Assembly (NCBI RefSeq): GCF_001718795.1
Contig: NZ_CP013435.1
Location: forward strand, 3,100,001-3,164,000
Length of the DNA: 64,000 bases
Reading direction: 5' to 3'
Origin: Burkholderia latens
Lineage (GTDB): Bacteria; Pseudomonadota; Gammaproteobacteria; Burkholderiales; Burkholderiaceae
Numbering within the stretch: position 1 is the stretch's first letter; the number at the start of each line of letters is the position of its first letter. Position numbers and translations under genes: made by a program. This document shows positions 26,175-35,211 of this stretch, in pieces. The notes beneath the pieces were generated by a model. That model was not told the origin of the DNA, made no database searches, and worked only from the letters and a program-made list of their open reading frames with translations.

Positions 26175-27122
26175 CGATTCGGTTTCGGACACGATTTGGA
26201 GTGCGGTGAAAAAGTGAAACGACGCGTTGGGCGCATTCGGCACGTTCGGCAGCCGTTGAATATTCTAATCACTTTATGCCGCGCATCAGCGGGGAAAACC
26301 CTGAAAGGCGTTCGAAATAATGAACACCCGATGCTTCATTCCTTTTGCGAATCTTTTATTCGCAGTGCTTCGGGAAAGCCCTGACACGACACCGTCAAAA
26401 AACATTTGACGCCGTTTTTGGCTCGTATATGCTGGCTCTCAGGTCAGCGTCATTGGCCATTCATCGGCACCGAAAAACGTTATCGCAACGCAAAGATCGA
26501 CGCCGATAGATGTAAAAGACGCCCGGCCCGGCACCTTGATTATTTTAAACGCCTCGCGCGCCGAAACGATCAGGTGTTCAATACTTTCAACAAACCAGTC
26601 GAGTGTAATCGTGAGAGTCCGTGGCCCTCTGGTGAGGTGGGATCGAGGCGATGCGCGAAGTTTGCGCAGCGCTGCTCCCGCTTCCGATGGCAGTTGCGGC
26701 TGGCATAGTCCTCGCCTGCTGCACCTGTCGATCTACACCATCCTGTCTCGTCGTTCCGTTCGGCGCCACAACGCCGTTTCCGCACGCGCATTCGTGGCCG
26801 TCGATACCGACGAAGTCGCGTCGCTGCTGCCATAGCGCCTCTCCTCCTTTTTTCGTCGTTCGTTTCAGTTCGCTGTTCGCCAGCCGCGCCACCCGCGCGG
26901 TGACGGAGCGCGTTCGCGCATCGATTGCTGCGTCGCGCAGCGCAACGAAACGGACGACGGCCTGACCGTCGTGCACAGCACGGGCCGCCCACGCGCCCGC
27001 GCGGTGCCCATTCACCAGCGGCCTTGCGCACTGCGCGAGGCTGCGGGGCTCGGTCGCGCCCGCGTTTTGACGGTTCGCCGCCATCGCGCACGCCCGAGCC
27101 TTACGGACAACTGATTGACGTC
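26175..27122. other. 948-bp intergenic control region between puuR and puuD
   Basis: Long, lower-GC region between divergent puuR and puuD. Short ORFs of up to about 100 codons exist on both strands but none has a ribosome site, codon bias or recognisable domain. The left part (26250-26560) is clearly AT-richer and carries a palindrome overlapping a promoter (26393-26433), which would give a leader of nearly 690 nt before puuD. What the rest of the leader does is unknown. Confidence 0.6.
26393..26433 (+). promoter_or_regulatory. promoter with overlapping palindromic operator, candidate PuuR target
   Basis: CGTCAAA-AAACA-TTTGACG (26393-26411) is a perfect 19-bp palindrome whose right arm contains a -35 TTGACG (26406-26411); 16 bp later comes TATGCT (26428-26433). 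A repressor on the palindrome would block the -35. It differs from the E. coli PuuR recognition sequence, so PuuR binding is inferred from position only. Confidence 0.5.
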
Positions 27123-27908
27123 ATGGAAAGGAAACCTCTCGTCGGCATTACCGCCGACTTCACGCAGATCGGCGCACATGCGTCGCATACGGTCGGCGAC
27201 AAGTACGTCGCGGCGATCGTCGACGGCGCGCGCGCGTTCGCGATGGTGCTGCCCGCGCTCGGCGATCGCCAGTCCGTCGACGACGTGCTCGCGGCGGTCG
27301 ACGGCCTGCTGTTTACCGGCAGCTACTCGAATGTCGAGCCGCACCGGTACGGCGGCGAGCCGAGCGCGCCCGGCACGAAGCACGATCCCGCGCGCGACGC
27401 GACCACGCTGCCGCTGCTGCGCGCGGCAATCGAGGCCGGCGTGCCGGTGCTCGCCGTATGCCGCGGCTTCCAGGAACTGAACGTCGTGTGCGGCGGCACG
27501 CTGCATCAGCGCGTGCACGACGTGCCGGGCCTCGCCGATCACCGCGAGGATGACGACGCGCCGATGGACGTGCAATACGGCCCCGCGCACGTCGTACACC
27601 TGACGCCGGGCGGCGTGCTGCACGCACTCGCCGGCGGCCGCGACGACGTGCGCGTGAATTCGCTGCACAAGCAGGGCATCGCACAGCTCGGTTCGGGCCT
27701 CACGGTCGAGGCCGTCGCGCCGGACGGGCTGATCGAGGCCGTCAGCGTCGCCGATGCACCGGCGTTCGCGCTCGCGGTGCAATGGCATCCGGAATGGCGG
27801 CATGCGCATGACCCGCTGTCGAGCGCGATCTTCCGCGCGTTCGGCGACGCATGCCGCGCGCGCCGCGACGCGCGCACCCGCGCCGCAGCCGCCGCCGCGC
27901 TCGCCTGA
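27123..27908 (+). CDS. puuD: gamma-glutamyl-GABA hydrolase (PuuD), class I amidotransferase-like
   Basis: 261 residues of the peptidase C26 family. Nucleophile Cys113 in VLAVCRGFQELN, and the His222/Glu224 pair in VQWHPEW, complete the glutamine-amidotransferase triad. N-terminal PLVGITADF and LLFTGSYSNVEPHRY are typical of PuuD. It hydrolyses gamma-glutamyl-GABA to glutamate and GABA, the last step of the Puu pathway. First gene of the plus-strand catabolic operon, 27 bp before puuA. The start is the ATG giving MERKPLVGI; its ribosome site is poor. Confidence 0.92.
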   Translation: MERKPLVGITADFTQIGAHASHTVGDKYVAAIVDGARAFAMVLPALGDRQSVDDVLAAVDGLLFTGSYSNVEPHRYGGEPSAPGTKHDPARDATTLPLLRAAIEAGVPVLAVCRGFQELNVVCGGTLHQRVHDVPGLADHREDDDAPMDVQYGPAHVVHLTPGGVLHALAGGRDDVRVNSLHKQGIAQLGSGLTVEAVAPDGLIEAVSVADAPAFALAVQWHPEWRHAHDPLSSAIFRAFGDACRARRDARTRAAAAAALA

Positions 27909-27935
27909 GCGCCGACCCACATAACGAGAACAGAC

Positions 27936-29273
27936 ATGCAAGACATCGAAGACTTTCTGAAGCAGCACCGGATCACCGAGATCGAAGCGATCATTCCCGA
28001 CATGGCCGGCATTGCGCGCGGCAAGATCACGCCGCGCAACAAGTTCACGTCCGGCGAATCGATGCGGCTGCCGCAGGCCGTGATGGTGCAGACCGTCACC
28101 GGCGATTATCCCGAAGACGGGTCGCTCACCGGCGTCACCGATCCCGACATGGTGTGCGTGCCGGACACGTCGACCATCCGCCTGATCCCGTGGGCCGTCG
28201 ATCCGACCGCGCAGGTGATCCACGACTGCGTGCACTTCGACGGTTCGCCGGTCGAGATCTCGCCGCGCTACGTGCTGCGCCGCGTGCTCGACCTGTACAA
28301 GGCGAAGGGCTGGAAGCCGGTGGTCGCGCCCGAGCTCGAGTTCTACCTCGTCGACATGAACAAGGACCCGGACCTGCCGCTGCGCCCGCCGGTCGGCCGC
28401 ACGGGCCGCCCCGAAACCGGCCGCCAGTCGTATTCGATCGAAGCCGTCAACGAGTTCGATCCGCTGTTCGAGGACATCTACGAGTATTGCGAAACGCAGA
28501 ACCTCGACATCGACACGCTGATCCATGAAGTCGGCGCCGCGCAGATGGAGATCAACTTCATGCACGGCGACGCACTGTCGCTCGCCGATCAGGTGTTCCT
28601 GTTCAAGCGCACGGTGCGCGAGGCCGCACTGCGCCACAACATGTACGCGACGTTCATGGCGAAGCCGATGGAAGGCGAGCCGGGCTCGGCGATGCACGTG
28701 CACCAGAGCATCGTCGACGAGGAAACGGGCCACAACCTGTTCACGTCGCCGGAAACGGGCGGCGCGACGTCGCTGTTCTACAACTACCTCGCGGGGCTGC
28801 AGAAGTACACGCCCGCGCTGATGCCGATCTTTGCGCCGTACATCAACTCGTATCGCCGGCTGTCGCGCTTCATGGCCGCGCCGATCAACGTGCAGTGGGG
28901 CTACGACAACCGCACGGTCGGCTTCCGCATCCCGCACTCGGGGCCGGCCGCGCGCCGCATCGAGAACCGGATTCCGGGGGTCGACTGCAACCCGTACCTC
29001 GCGCTCGCGGCGACGCTCGCGGCCGGCTATCTCGGCATGACGCAGCGCCTCGAGCCGACCGAGCCGCTCGTCAGCGACGGCTACGACCTGCCGTACGGGC
29101 TGCCGCGCAACCTGGAGGAAGGGCTCACGCTGATGGCCGCGTGCGAGCCGCTCGGCGAAATCCTCGGACCCAAGTTCCTGAAAGCGTATTTCGCGCTGAA
29201 GGAAACCGAATACGAAGCGTTCTTCCGCGTGATCAGCTCGTGGGAACGCCGCCATCTGCTGCTGCACGTGTAA
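27936..29273 (+). CDS. puuA: glutamine-synthetase-family gamma-glutamylputrescine synthetase
   Basis: 445 residues with the beta-grasp and catalytic domains of class I glutamine synthetase. Visible: EIEAIIPDMAGIARGK near the N-terminus, the metal-binding APELEFYLVD, VGAAQMEINFMHGDA, the ATP/glutamate segment MHVHQSI, and GFRIPHSGPAARRIENR. The absence of the adenylylation tyrosine loop and the neighbourhood mark it as the PuuA/SpuI group: ATP-dependent ligation of glutamate to putrescine. The order puuD-puuA-aminotransferase with short gaps indicates one operon. Confidence 0.92.
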   Translation: MQDIEDFLKQHRITEIEAIIPDMAGIARGKITPRNKFTSGESMRLPQAVMVQTVTGDYPEDGSLTGVTDPDMVCVPDTSTIRLIPWAVDPTAQVIHDCVHFDGSPVEISPRYVLRRVLDLYKAKGWKPVVAPELEFYLVDMNKDPDLPLRPPVGRTGRPETGRQSYSIEAVNEFDPLFEDIYEYCETQNLDIDTLIHEVGAAQMEINFMHGDALSLADQVFLFKRTVREAALRHNMYATFMAKPMEGEPGSAMHVHQSIVDEETGHNLFTSPETGGATSLFYNYLAGLQKYTPALMPIFAPYINSYRRLSRFMAAPINVQWGYDNRTVGFRIPHSGPAARRIENRIPGVDCNPYLALAATLAAGYLGMTQRLEPTEPLVSDGYDLPYGLPRNLEEGLTLMAACEPLGEILGPKFLKAYFALKETEYEAFFRVISSWERRHLLLHV

Positions 29274-29311
29274 GCGCGCGCACAACCGCATTACGGAAAT
29301 ACGGAGGAAAC

Positions 29312-30739
29312 ATGACTTACCGCAACGAATCCGCGTGGATCCAGCCCGCCGCACCGGCGGCACGCACGACGCAGGCGCGCTCGACCGCCGAATACCGCGC
29401 GCTCGACGCCGCGCACCACATCCACCCGTTCTCGGACATGGGCGCGCTCAATCGCGCGGGCAGCCGCGTGATCGTGAAGGCCGACGGCGTGTACCTGTGG
29501 GACTCGGACGGCAACAAGATCATCGACGGGATGGCCGGGCTCTGGTGCGTGAACGTCGGCTACGGCCGCAAGGAGCTGGCCGACGCCGCGTATCGGCAGA
29601 TCCAGGAGCTGCCGTTCTACAACACGTTCTTCAAGACGACGCATCCGCCGATCATCGAACTGTCCGCGATGCTCGCCGAAGTGACGCCCGCCGGCTTCAA
29701 TCACTTTTTCTATTGCAACAGCGGCTCGGAAGGCAACGACACGGTGCTGCGACTCGTGCACCAGTACTGGCGCGTCGAGGGCAAGCCGCAGAAGAAATAT
29801 GTGATCTCGCGCCGGAACGGTTATCACGGCTCCACGATCGCCGGCGGCACGCTCGGCGGGATGGGCTACATGCACGAACAGATGCCGTCGAAGGTCGAGC
29901 ACATCGTGCATATCGATCAGCCGTATTTCTTCGGCGAAGCGCAGCCTGGCGACACGCCCGAAGCATTCGGTCTCGCGCGCGCGCAGCAGCTCGAAGCGAA
30001 GATTCTCGAGCTCGGCGCGGAGAACGTCGCCGCATTCATCGGCGAGCCGTTCCAGGGCGCGGGCGGCGTGATCTTCCCGCCGTCGACGTACTGGCCGGAA
30101 ATCCAGCGGATCTGCCGCAAGTACGACATCCTGCTCGTCGCCGACGAAGTGATCGGCGGCTTCGGCCGCACCGGCGAATGGTTCGCGCATCAGCACTTCG
30201 GCTTCGAGCCGGACCTGATCACGATGGCCAAGGGCCTGACGTCCGGCTACGTGCCGATGGGCGCGGTGGGCATCCACGAGCGCGTCGCGCGGCCGATCAT
30301 CGAGCATGGCGAATTCAATCACGGCCTCACGTATTCGGGCCACCCGGTCGCGGCGGCGGTCGCGGTCGCGAACCTCAAGCTGCTGCGCGACGAAGGGATC
30401 GTCGAGCGCGTGAAAAACGACACGGGCCCGTACTTCCAGGCGCTGATGCGCGAAACGTTCGCGCGTCATCCGATCGTCGGCGAAGTGCACGGGCACGGGA
30501 TGGTCGCGAGCCTGCAACTCGCCGAAGCGCCGGCCGAACGGCGCCGCTTCGCGAACGGCGGCGACGTCGGCACGATCTGCCGCGACTTCTGCTTCAACGG
30601 CAACCTGATCATGCGTGCGACCGGCGACCGGATGCTGCTGTCGCCGCCGCTCGTGATCTCGCGTCAGGAAATCGATGAACTCGTATCGAAGGCGAAGAAG
30701 GCCGTCGATGCGACCGCCCAGCAGCTGGGCCTTTCGTAA
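29312..30739 (+). CDS. spuC: class-III aminotransferase, putrescine:pyruvate type (SpuC-like)
   Basis: 475 residues of the PLP fold-type I class III aminotransferases: CNSGSEGNDTVLRL (135-148), YHGSTIAGG (171-179), Asp278 in LLVADEVIGGFGRTG, and the PLP lysine Lys307 in ITMAKGLTSGYVPMG. It matches the putrescine/omega-amino acid:pyruvate group, giving a glutamyl-independent route from putrescine to 4-aminobutyraldehyde. ACGGAGGAAAC directly precedes the ATG. A beta-alanine or GABA specificity is possible. Confidence 0.88.
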   Translation: MTYRNESAWIQPAAPAARTTQARSTAEYRALDAAHHIHPFSDMGALNRAGSRVIVKADGVYLWDSDGNKIIDGMAGLWCVNVGYGRKELADAAYRQIQELPFYNTFFKTTHPPIIELSAMLAEVTPAGFNHFFYCNSGSEGNDTVLRLVHQYWRVEGKPQKKYVISRRNGYHGSTIAGGTLGGMGYMHEQMPSKVEHIVHIDQPYFFGEAQPGDTPEAFGLARAQQLEAKILELGAENVAAFIGEPFQGAGGVIFPPSTYWPEIQRICRKYDILLVADEVIGGFGRTGEWFAHQHFGFEPDLITMAKGLTSGYVPMGAVGIHERVARPIIEHGEFNHGLTYSGHPVAAAVAVANLKLLRDEGIVERVKNDTGPYFQALMRETFARHPIVGEVHGHGMVASLQLAEAPAERRRFANGGDVGTICRDFCFNGNLIMRATGDRMLLSPPLVISRQEIDELVSKAKKAVDATAQQLGLS

Positions 30740-30801
30740 CGACTTTGCCTACAGGCGTGCGGCGGGCGCCGCACGCCACCATAACCCAGGGGAATTCCAC
30801 C

Positions 30802-31917
30802 ATGCGTGCCTGCTTTCTTCGCCAAGCCTGCTCCGTCGCGGCCCTTGCCGCCGCAGCCGCGTTCACGTCGGTCGCCAGCCCGTCGGCGCACGCCGACGAA
30901 CTGAACGTCTACAACTGGTCCGATTACATCGCGCCGGACACGATCCCGAACTTCCAGAAACAGACGGGCATCCACGTCAAGTACGACAACTACGACAGCG
31001 ACGACACGCTGCAGGCGAAGCTGCTGGCGGGCAGCTCGGGCTACGACATCGTCGTGCCGACGTCGAACTACATGGCCAAGCAAATCCAGGCCGGCGTGTA
31101 CCAGAAGCTCGACAAGTCGAAGATCCCGAACCTCGCGAACCTCGACCCGCTGCTGATGAAGATGATCGCGGATGCCGACCCGGGCAACCAGTACGGCGTG
31201 CCCTGGGCATACGGCACCGACGGCATCGGCTACAACGTGCAGGCCGTGAAGAAGGCGCTCGGCGACAAGGCGCCGGTGGACAGCTGGGCGCTCGTGTTCG
31301 ACCCGGCCAACATGGAAAAGCTCAAGAGCTGCGGCGTGTCGTTCCTCGATCAGGCGGTCGACGTGTTCGCGGCCACGCTGCAGTACATGGGCAGGGATCC
31401 GAACAGCAAGAACCCCGGCGACTACCAGGCCGCATTCGAAGTGCTGAAGAAAGTCCGCCCGTACATCACGCAGTTCAATTCGTCCGGCTACATCAACGAT
31501 CTCGCGAACAACGACGTGTGCGTCGCGCTCGGCTGGTCCGGCGACGTCGGCATCGCGCACCGCCGCTCGGCCGAAGCGAAGCGTTCGTACGACATCAAGT
31601 TCTCGAACCCGAAGGAAGGCGGCCTCCTGTGGTTCGACGTGATGGTGATCCCGAAGGATGCGCCGCACCCCGAGGCCGCACTGAAATGGATCAACTACGT
31701 GTCGGACGCGAAAGTCAACGCGGCGATCACCAACACGGTGTTCTACCCGACCGCGAACAAGGCCGCCCACCAGTTCGTCACGCCGGCCGTCGCGCAGGAT
31801 CCGACCGTCTACCCGCCCGAGGACGTGCTGAAGAAGATGGTGCTGATGAAGCCGATGCCGGCCGACATCCTGCGCCTCGAGAACCGTCTGTGGGCACAGC
31901 TGAAGACGGGCCACTGA
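30802..31917 (+). CDS. potF: periplasmic putrescine-binding protein of the Pot ABC transporter
   Basis: 371 residues from MRACFLRQAC; signal peptide to about residue 30 (SPSAHA). The mature start DELNVYNWSDYIAPD is the PotD/PotF signature, with YDIVVPTSNYMAKQI, WAYGTDGIGYN and LGWSGDVGIAHRR lining the polyamine site. It captures putrescine in the periplasm for PotGHI. CCAGGGGAA lies upstream. An earlier in-frame ATG (30745) lacks a signal peptide start. It follows the aminotransferase gene by 62 bp. Confidence 0.93.
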   Translation: MRACFLRQACSVAALAAAAAFTSVASPSAHADELNVYNWSDYIAPDTIPNFQKQTGIHVKYDNYDSDDTLQAKLLAGSSGYDIVVPTSNYMAKQIQAGVYQKLDKSKIPNLANLDPLLMKMIADADPGNQYGVPWAYGTDGIGYNVQAVKKALGDKAPVDSWALVFDPANMEKLKSCGVSFLDQAVDVFAATLQYMGRDPNSKNPGDYQAAFEVLKKVRPYITQFNSSGYINDLANNDVCVALGWSGDVGIAHRRSAEAKRSYDIKFSNPKEGGLLWFDVMVIPKDAPHPEAALKWINYVSDAKVNAAITNTVFYPTANKAAHQFVTPAVAQDPTVYPPEDVLKKMVLMKPMPADILRLENRLWAQLKTGH

Positions 31918-32095
31918 TCAAGAAACCACGCGGCGGCGCACGCACCGGCTGAACCTCGGCTGACGCCCGCGCCACCGCGATCGGCGGACATCCGTCCGCA
32001 CGCACGCCCTGTTCCATCCGGCATGAGCCGTTGCCCGCGAGTCGCGTTGCGCGCCTCGTGCGGGGACGCTCACGCCCGCAATCCGTGAAGAACGA

Positions 32096-33271
32096 ATGGT
32101 GAATCCCATGCAATCCATGCAATCGATACCCTCTTCCGCTGCCGCACGCCAGACCCAACCGGCCGCCGTGGCCCGCTCGAAGAACGACGCGTTCGTGCGC
32201 ATCGAAAACGTCGTGAAGAAGTTCGGCGACAGCACGGCCGTCGACAACGTGAATCTGACGATCGCGAAGAACGAACTGTTCGCGCTGCTCGGCAGCTCGG
32301 GCTGCGGCAAGTCGACGCTCTTGCGCATGCTCGCCGGGCTGGAGACGGCCACGTCCGGCAGGATCTTCGTCGACGGCGAAGACCTCGCGTCGCTGCCGCC
32401 GTACCGCCGGCCGGTGAACATGATGTTCCAGTCGTATGCGCTGTTTCCGCACATGTCGGTCGAATCGAACGTCGCGTTCGGGCTGAAGCAGGAGGGGACG
32501 CCGAAAAACGAGATCAAGGAGCGCGTGGCCGATGCGCTCGCGCTCGTGCAGATGAGCAAGTACGCGAAGCGCAAGCCGCATCAATTGTCCGGCGGCCAGC
32601 AGCAACGCGTCGCGCTCGCGCGTTCGCTCGTGAAGCGCCCGAAGCTCCTGCTGCTCGACGAGCCGATGTCCGCGCTCGACAAGAAGATTCGCCAGAAGAC
32701 CCAGCTCGAACTGGTGAACATCATCGAGAAGGTCGACGTGACCTGCGTGATGGTCACGCACGACCAGGAAGAAGCGATGACGATGGCGAGCCGCCTCGCG
32801 GTGATGAGCGAGGGCAAGATCGTTCAGATCGGCACCCCCGGTGAAGTGTACGAATACCCGAACAGCCGCTTCTCGGCGGAGTTCATCGGCTCGACGAACC
32901 TGTTCGAAGGCCGCGTCGTCGAGGACGAGCCGGATCACATCTTCGTCGAGAGCGACGATCTCGAAGCGCGCATGTACGTGAGCCACGGCGTAACCGGCCC
33001 GCTCGGGATGCCGGTCGGCATCTCGGTGCGGCCCGAACGCGTGCACGTGTCGCGCGACAAGCCGGGCTCCCATCACAACTGGGCGCGCGGCGTCGTGACC
33101 GACATCGCGTACATGGGCAGTTACTCGCTGTATCACGTGCGCCTGCCGAGCGGCAAGACCGTCGTGTCGAACCTGCCGAGCTCGCACCTGATGCACGATG
33201 GTGCGCCGTCGTGGAACGACGACGTGTTCGTGTCGTGGTCGCCGGCAAGCGGCGTCGTGCTGACGCAGTGA
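32096..33271 (+). CDS. potG: polyamine ABC transporter ATPase
   Basis: 391 residues. Walker A GSSGCGKST (66-74), Q-loop FQSYALFPHM, signature LSGGQQQR (164-171), Walker B LLLLDEP (184-190) and H-loop VTHDQEEAM, then a TOBE-type regulatory tail (VGISVRPERVHVS). It powers import through PotH-PotI. The N-terminal 30 residues are an extra low-complexity stretch; an internal ATG at 32108 is an alternative start. A 178-bp gap separates it from potF, in which I see no promoter. Confidence 0.94.
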   Translation: MVNPMQSMQSIPSSAAARQTQPAAVARSKNDAFVRIENVVKKFGDSTAVDNVNLTIAKNELFALLGSSGCGKSTLLRMLAGLETATSGRIFVDGEDLASLPPYRRPVNMMFQSYALFPHMSVESNVAFGLKQEGTPKNEIKERVADALALVQMSKYAKRKPHQLSGGQQQRVALARSLVKRPKLLLLDEPMSALDKKIRQKTQLELVNIIEKVDVTCVMVTHDQEEAMTMASRLAVMSEGKIVQIGTPGEVYEYPNSRFSAEFIGSTNLFEGRVVEDEPDHIFVESDDLEARMYVSHGVTGPLGMPVGISVRPERVHVSRDKPGSHHNWARGVVTDIAYMGSYSLYHVRLPSGKTVVSNLPSSHLMHDGAPSWNDDVFVSWSPASGVVLTQ

Positions 33272-33278
33272 GGACGCC

Positions 33279-34268
33279 ATGATCAGAACTTCCGCTTCCA
33301 CACCGCCCGCGCCGGTTTCGAACGGCGCCGCCGTCGCGACACGGCCTGCACCGCGCCGCAGCCGCTTCGCCGCGCTGTCGCGCTTCCTTCCGTCGGGCCG
33401 CAGCGTCGCGATCGGCGTGCCGTTCCTGTGGCTCACGATCTTCTTCGCGCTGCCGTTCGTGCTGGTGTTCAAGATCAGCTTCGCCGACCAGGTGATGGGG
33501 ATCCCGCCGTACACGTCGCTCGTCGAGATCAAGGACGGCGTCGTGCACTTCGCGCTGCAGCTGTCTCACTACGCGTTCCTGCTGCGGGACGACCTGTACA
33601 TCGCGACCTACCTCAGCTCGCTGAAGATGGCCGCCGTGTCGACGCTGCTGTGCCTGCTGATCGGCTATCCGATGGCGTACTACATCGCGCGCTCGGAGCC
33701 GGGCCGGCGCAACGTGCTGATGATGGCCGTGATGCTGCCGTTCTGGACGTCGTTCCTGATCCGCGTGTACGCGTGGATCGGGATCCTGAAGGACGACGGC
33801 CTCCTGAACCATGTGCTGATCGCGCTCGGCATCATCCACACGCCGCTGCGGCTCTATCACAGCGACGCGGGCGTCTATATCGGGATGGTCTATTCATACC
33901 TGCCGTTCATGGTGATGCCGCTGTACGCGCACCTCGTGAAGATGGACCTCACGCTGCTCGAGGCCGCGTACGACCTCGGCGCGAAGCCGTGGGTCGCGTT
34001 CACGCGCATCACGCTGCCGCTGTCGAAGAACGGGATCATCGCCGGCAGCCTGCTGGTGTTCATTCCGGCGGTCGGCGAGTACGTGATTCCGGAGCTGCTC
34101 GGCGGCGCCGACACGCTGATGATCGGCCGCGTGATGTGGGACGAGTTCTTCAACAACATGGACTGGCCGATGGCGTCCGCGGTGACGGTCGCGATGGTGC
34201 TGCTGTTGCTGGTGCCGATGGCGCTGTTCCAGTACTACCAGGTCAAGGAACTGGAGGAAGCGAAATGA
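33279..34268 (+). CDS. potH: polyamine ABC transporter permease PotH
   Basis: 329 residues, with a 35-residue basic cytosolic leader before the first membrane helix and six helices in all. The EAA loop EAAYDLGAKPWVAFTRITLP contacts the ATPase. It is the first of two inner-membrane channel subunits. It starts seven bases after potG and overlaps potI by ATGA. Confidence 0.94.
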   Translation: MIRTSASTPPAPVSNGAAVATRPAPRRSRFAALSRFLPSGRSVAIGVPFLWLTIFFALPFVLVFKISFADQVMGIPPYTSLVEIKDGVVHFALQLSHYAFLLRDDLYIATYLSSLKMAAVSTLLCLLIGYPMAYYIARSEPGRRNVLMMAVMLPFWTSFLIRVYAWIGILKDDGLLNHVLIALGIIHTPLRLYHSDAGVYIGMVYSYLPFMVMPLYAHLVKMDLTLLEAAYDLGAKPWVAFTRITLPLSKNGIIAGSLLVFIPAVGEYVIPELLGGADTLMIGRVMWDEFFNNMDWPMASAVTVAMVLLLLVPMALFQYYQVKELEEAK

Positions 34269-35104
34269 TCAAGCCGAGCAAACCGCTGTCGACGGGCGTC
34301 CTCGCCTTCGGCTTTCTGTTCCTGTACATCCCGATCATCAGCCTCGTCGTGTACTCGTTCAACGAATCGAAGCTGGTCACGGTGTGGTCCGGCTTCTCGC
34401 TGAAGTGGTATGCGGCGCTGCTGGACGACGACGAGTTGCTGACCGCCGCGTGGCTGTCGCTGAAGATCGGCCTGCTGACGGCGACCGCGTCGGTCGCGAT
34501 CGGCACGTGGGCGGGCTTCGTGCTCGCGCGCTTCGGCCGCTTCAAGGGCTTCACGCTGTACACCGGAATGATCAACGCGCCGCTCGTGATTCCGGAAGTG
34601 ATCCAGGGGATTTCGCTGCTGCTGCTGTTCGTCGCGCTCGAGCAGATGTTCGGCTGGCCGAAGGGCCGCGGGATGGTGACGATCTGGATCGGTCACGTGA
34701 TGCTCTGCGTGTCGTACGTGGCGATCATCGTGCAGTCGCGCGTGAAGGAGATGAACAAGTCGCTCGAGGAGGCCGCGCTCGATCTCGGCGCGACGCCGCT
34801 GAAGGTGTTCTTCGTGGTGACGCTGCCGCTGATCTCGCAGGCGCTGCTGTCCGGCTGGCTGCTGTCGTTCACGCTGTCGATCGACGATCTCGTGCTGTCG
34901 GCGTTCCTGTCGGGGCCCGGTTCGACGACGTTGCCGCTCGTGGTGTTCTCGCGCGTGCGGCTCGGCCTGAACCCGGAAATGAACGCACTGGCGACGCTGT
35001 TCATCACCGCGGTGACGATCGGCGTGATCGTCGTGAACCAGATGATGATCGCGCGCGAGCGGCGCCGCGTGGCCGACATGAAGGCGGCGTTCGCAGCGGC
35101 CTGA
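34265..35104 (+). CDS. potI: polyamine ABC transporter permease PotI
   Basis: 279 residues with six membrane helices. The EAA loop reads EAALDLGATPLKVFFVVTLP; SFTLSIDDLVLSAFLSGPGS near residue 205 is typical of PotC/PotI. It pairs with PotH; the ATGA overlap implies coupled translation. A GAGGAAGCG ribosome site is inside the end of potH. Confidence 0.95.
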   Translation: MIKPSKPLSTGVLAFGFLFLYIPIISLVVYSFNESKLVTVWSGFSLKWYAALLDDDELLTAAWLSLKIGLLTATASVAIGTWAGFVLARFGRFKGFTLYTGMINAPLVIPEVIQGISLLLLFVALEQMFGWPKGRGMVTIWIGHVMLCVSYVAIIVQSRVKEMNKSLEEAALDLGATPLKVFFVVTLPLISQALLSGWLLSFTLSIDDLVLSAFLSGPGSTTLPLVVFSRVRLGLNPEMNALATLFITAVTIGVIVVNQMMIARERRRVADMKAAFAAA

Positions 35105-35211
35105 CACGACGCGCCCGCTCCCGATCGATCGATAACGAGACCGGCGCGCCGCGCGATGCGGCGCGCCCACGGAAACGCACTTTGACAGCCGCACGACTAG
35201 GAGAATCCGCA

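Noticed and set aside
26536..26835. 100-codon ORF in the puuR-puuD region
   Set aside because: No ribosome site, no domain, unusual codon use; likely non-coding leader.
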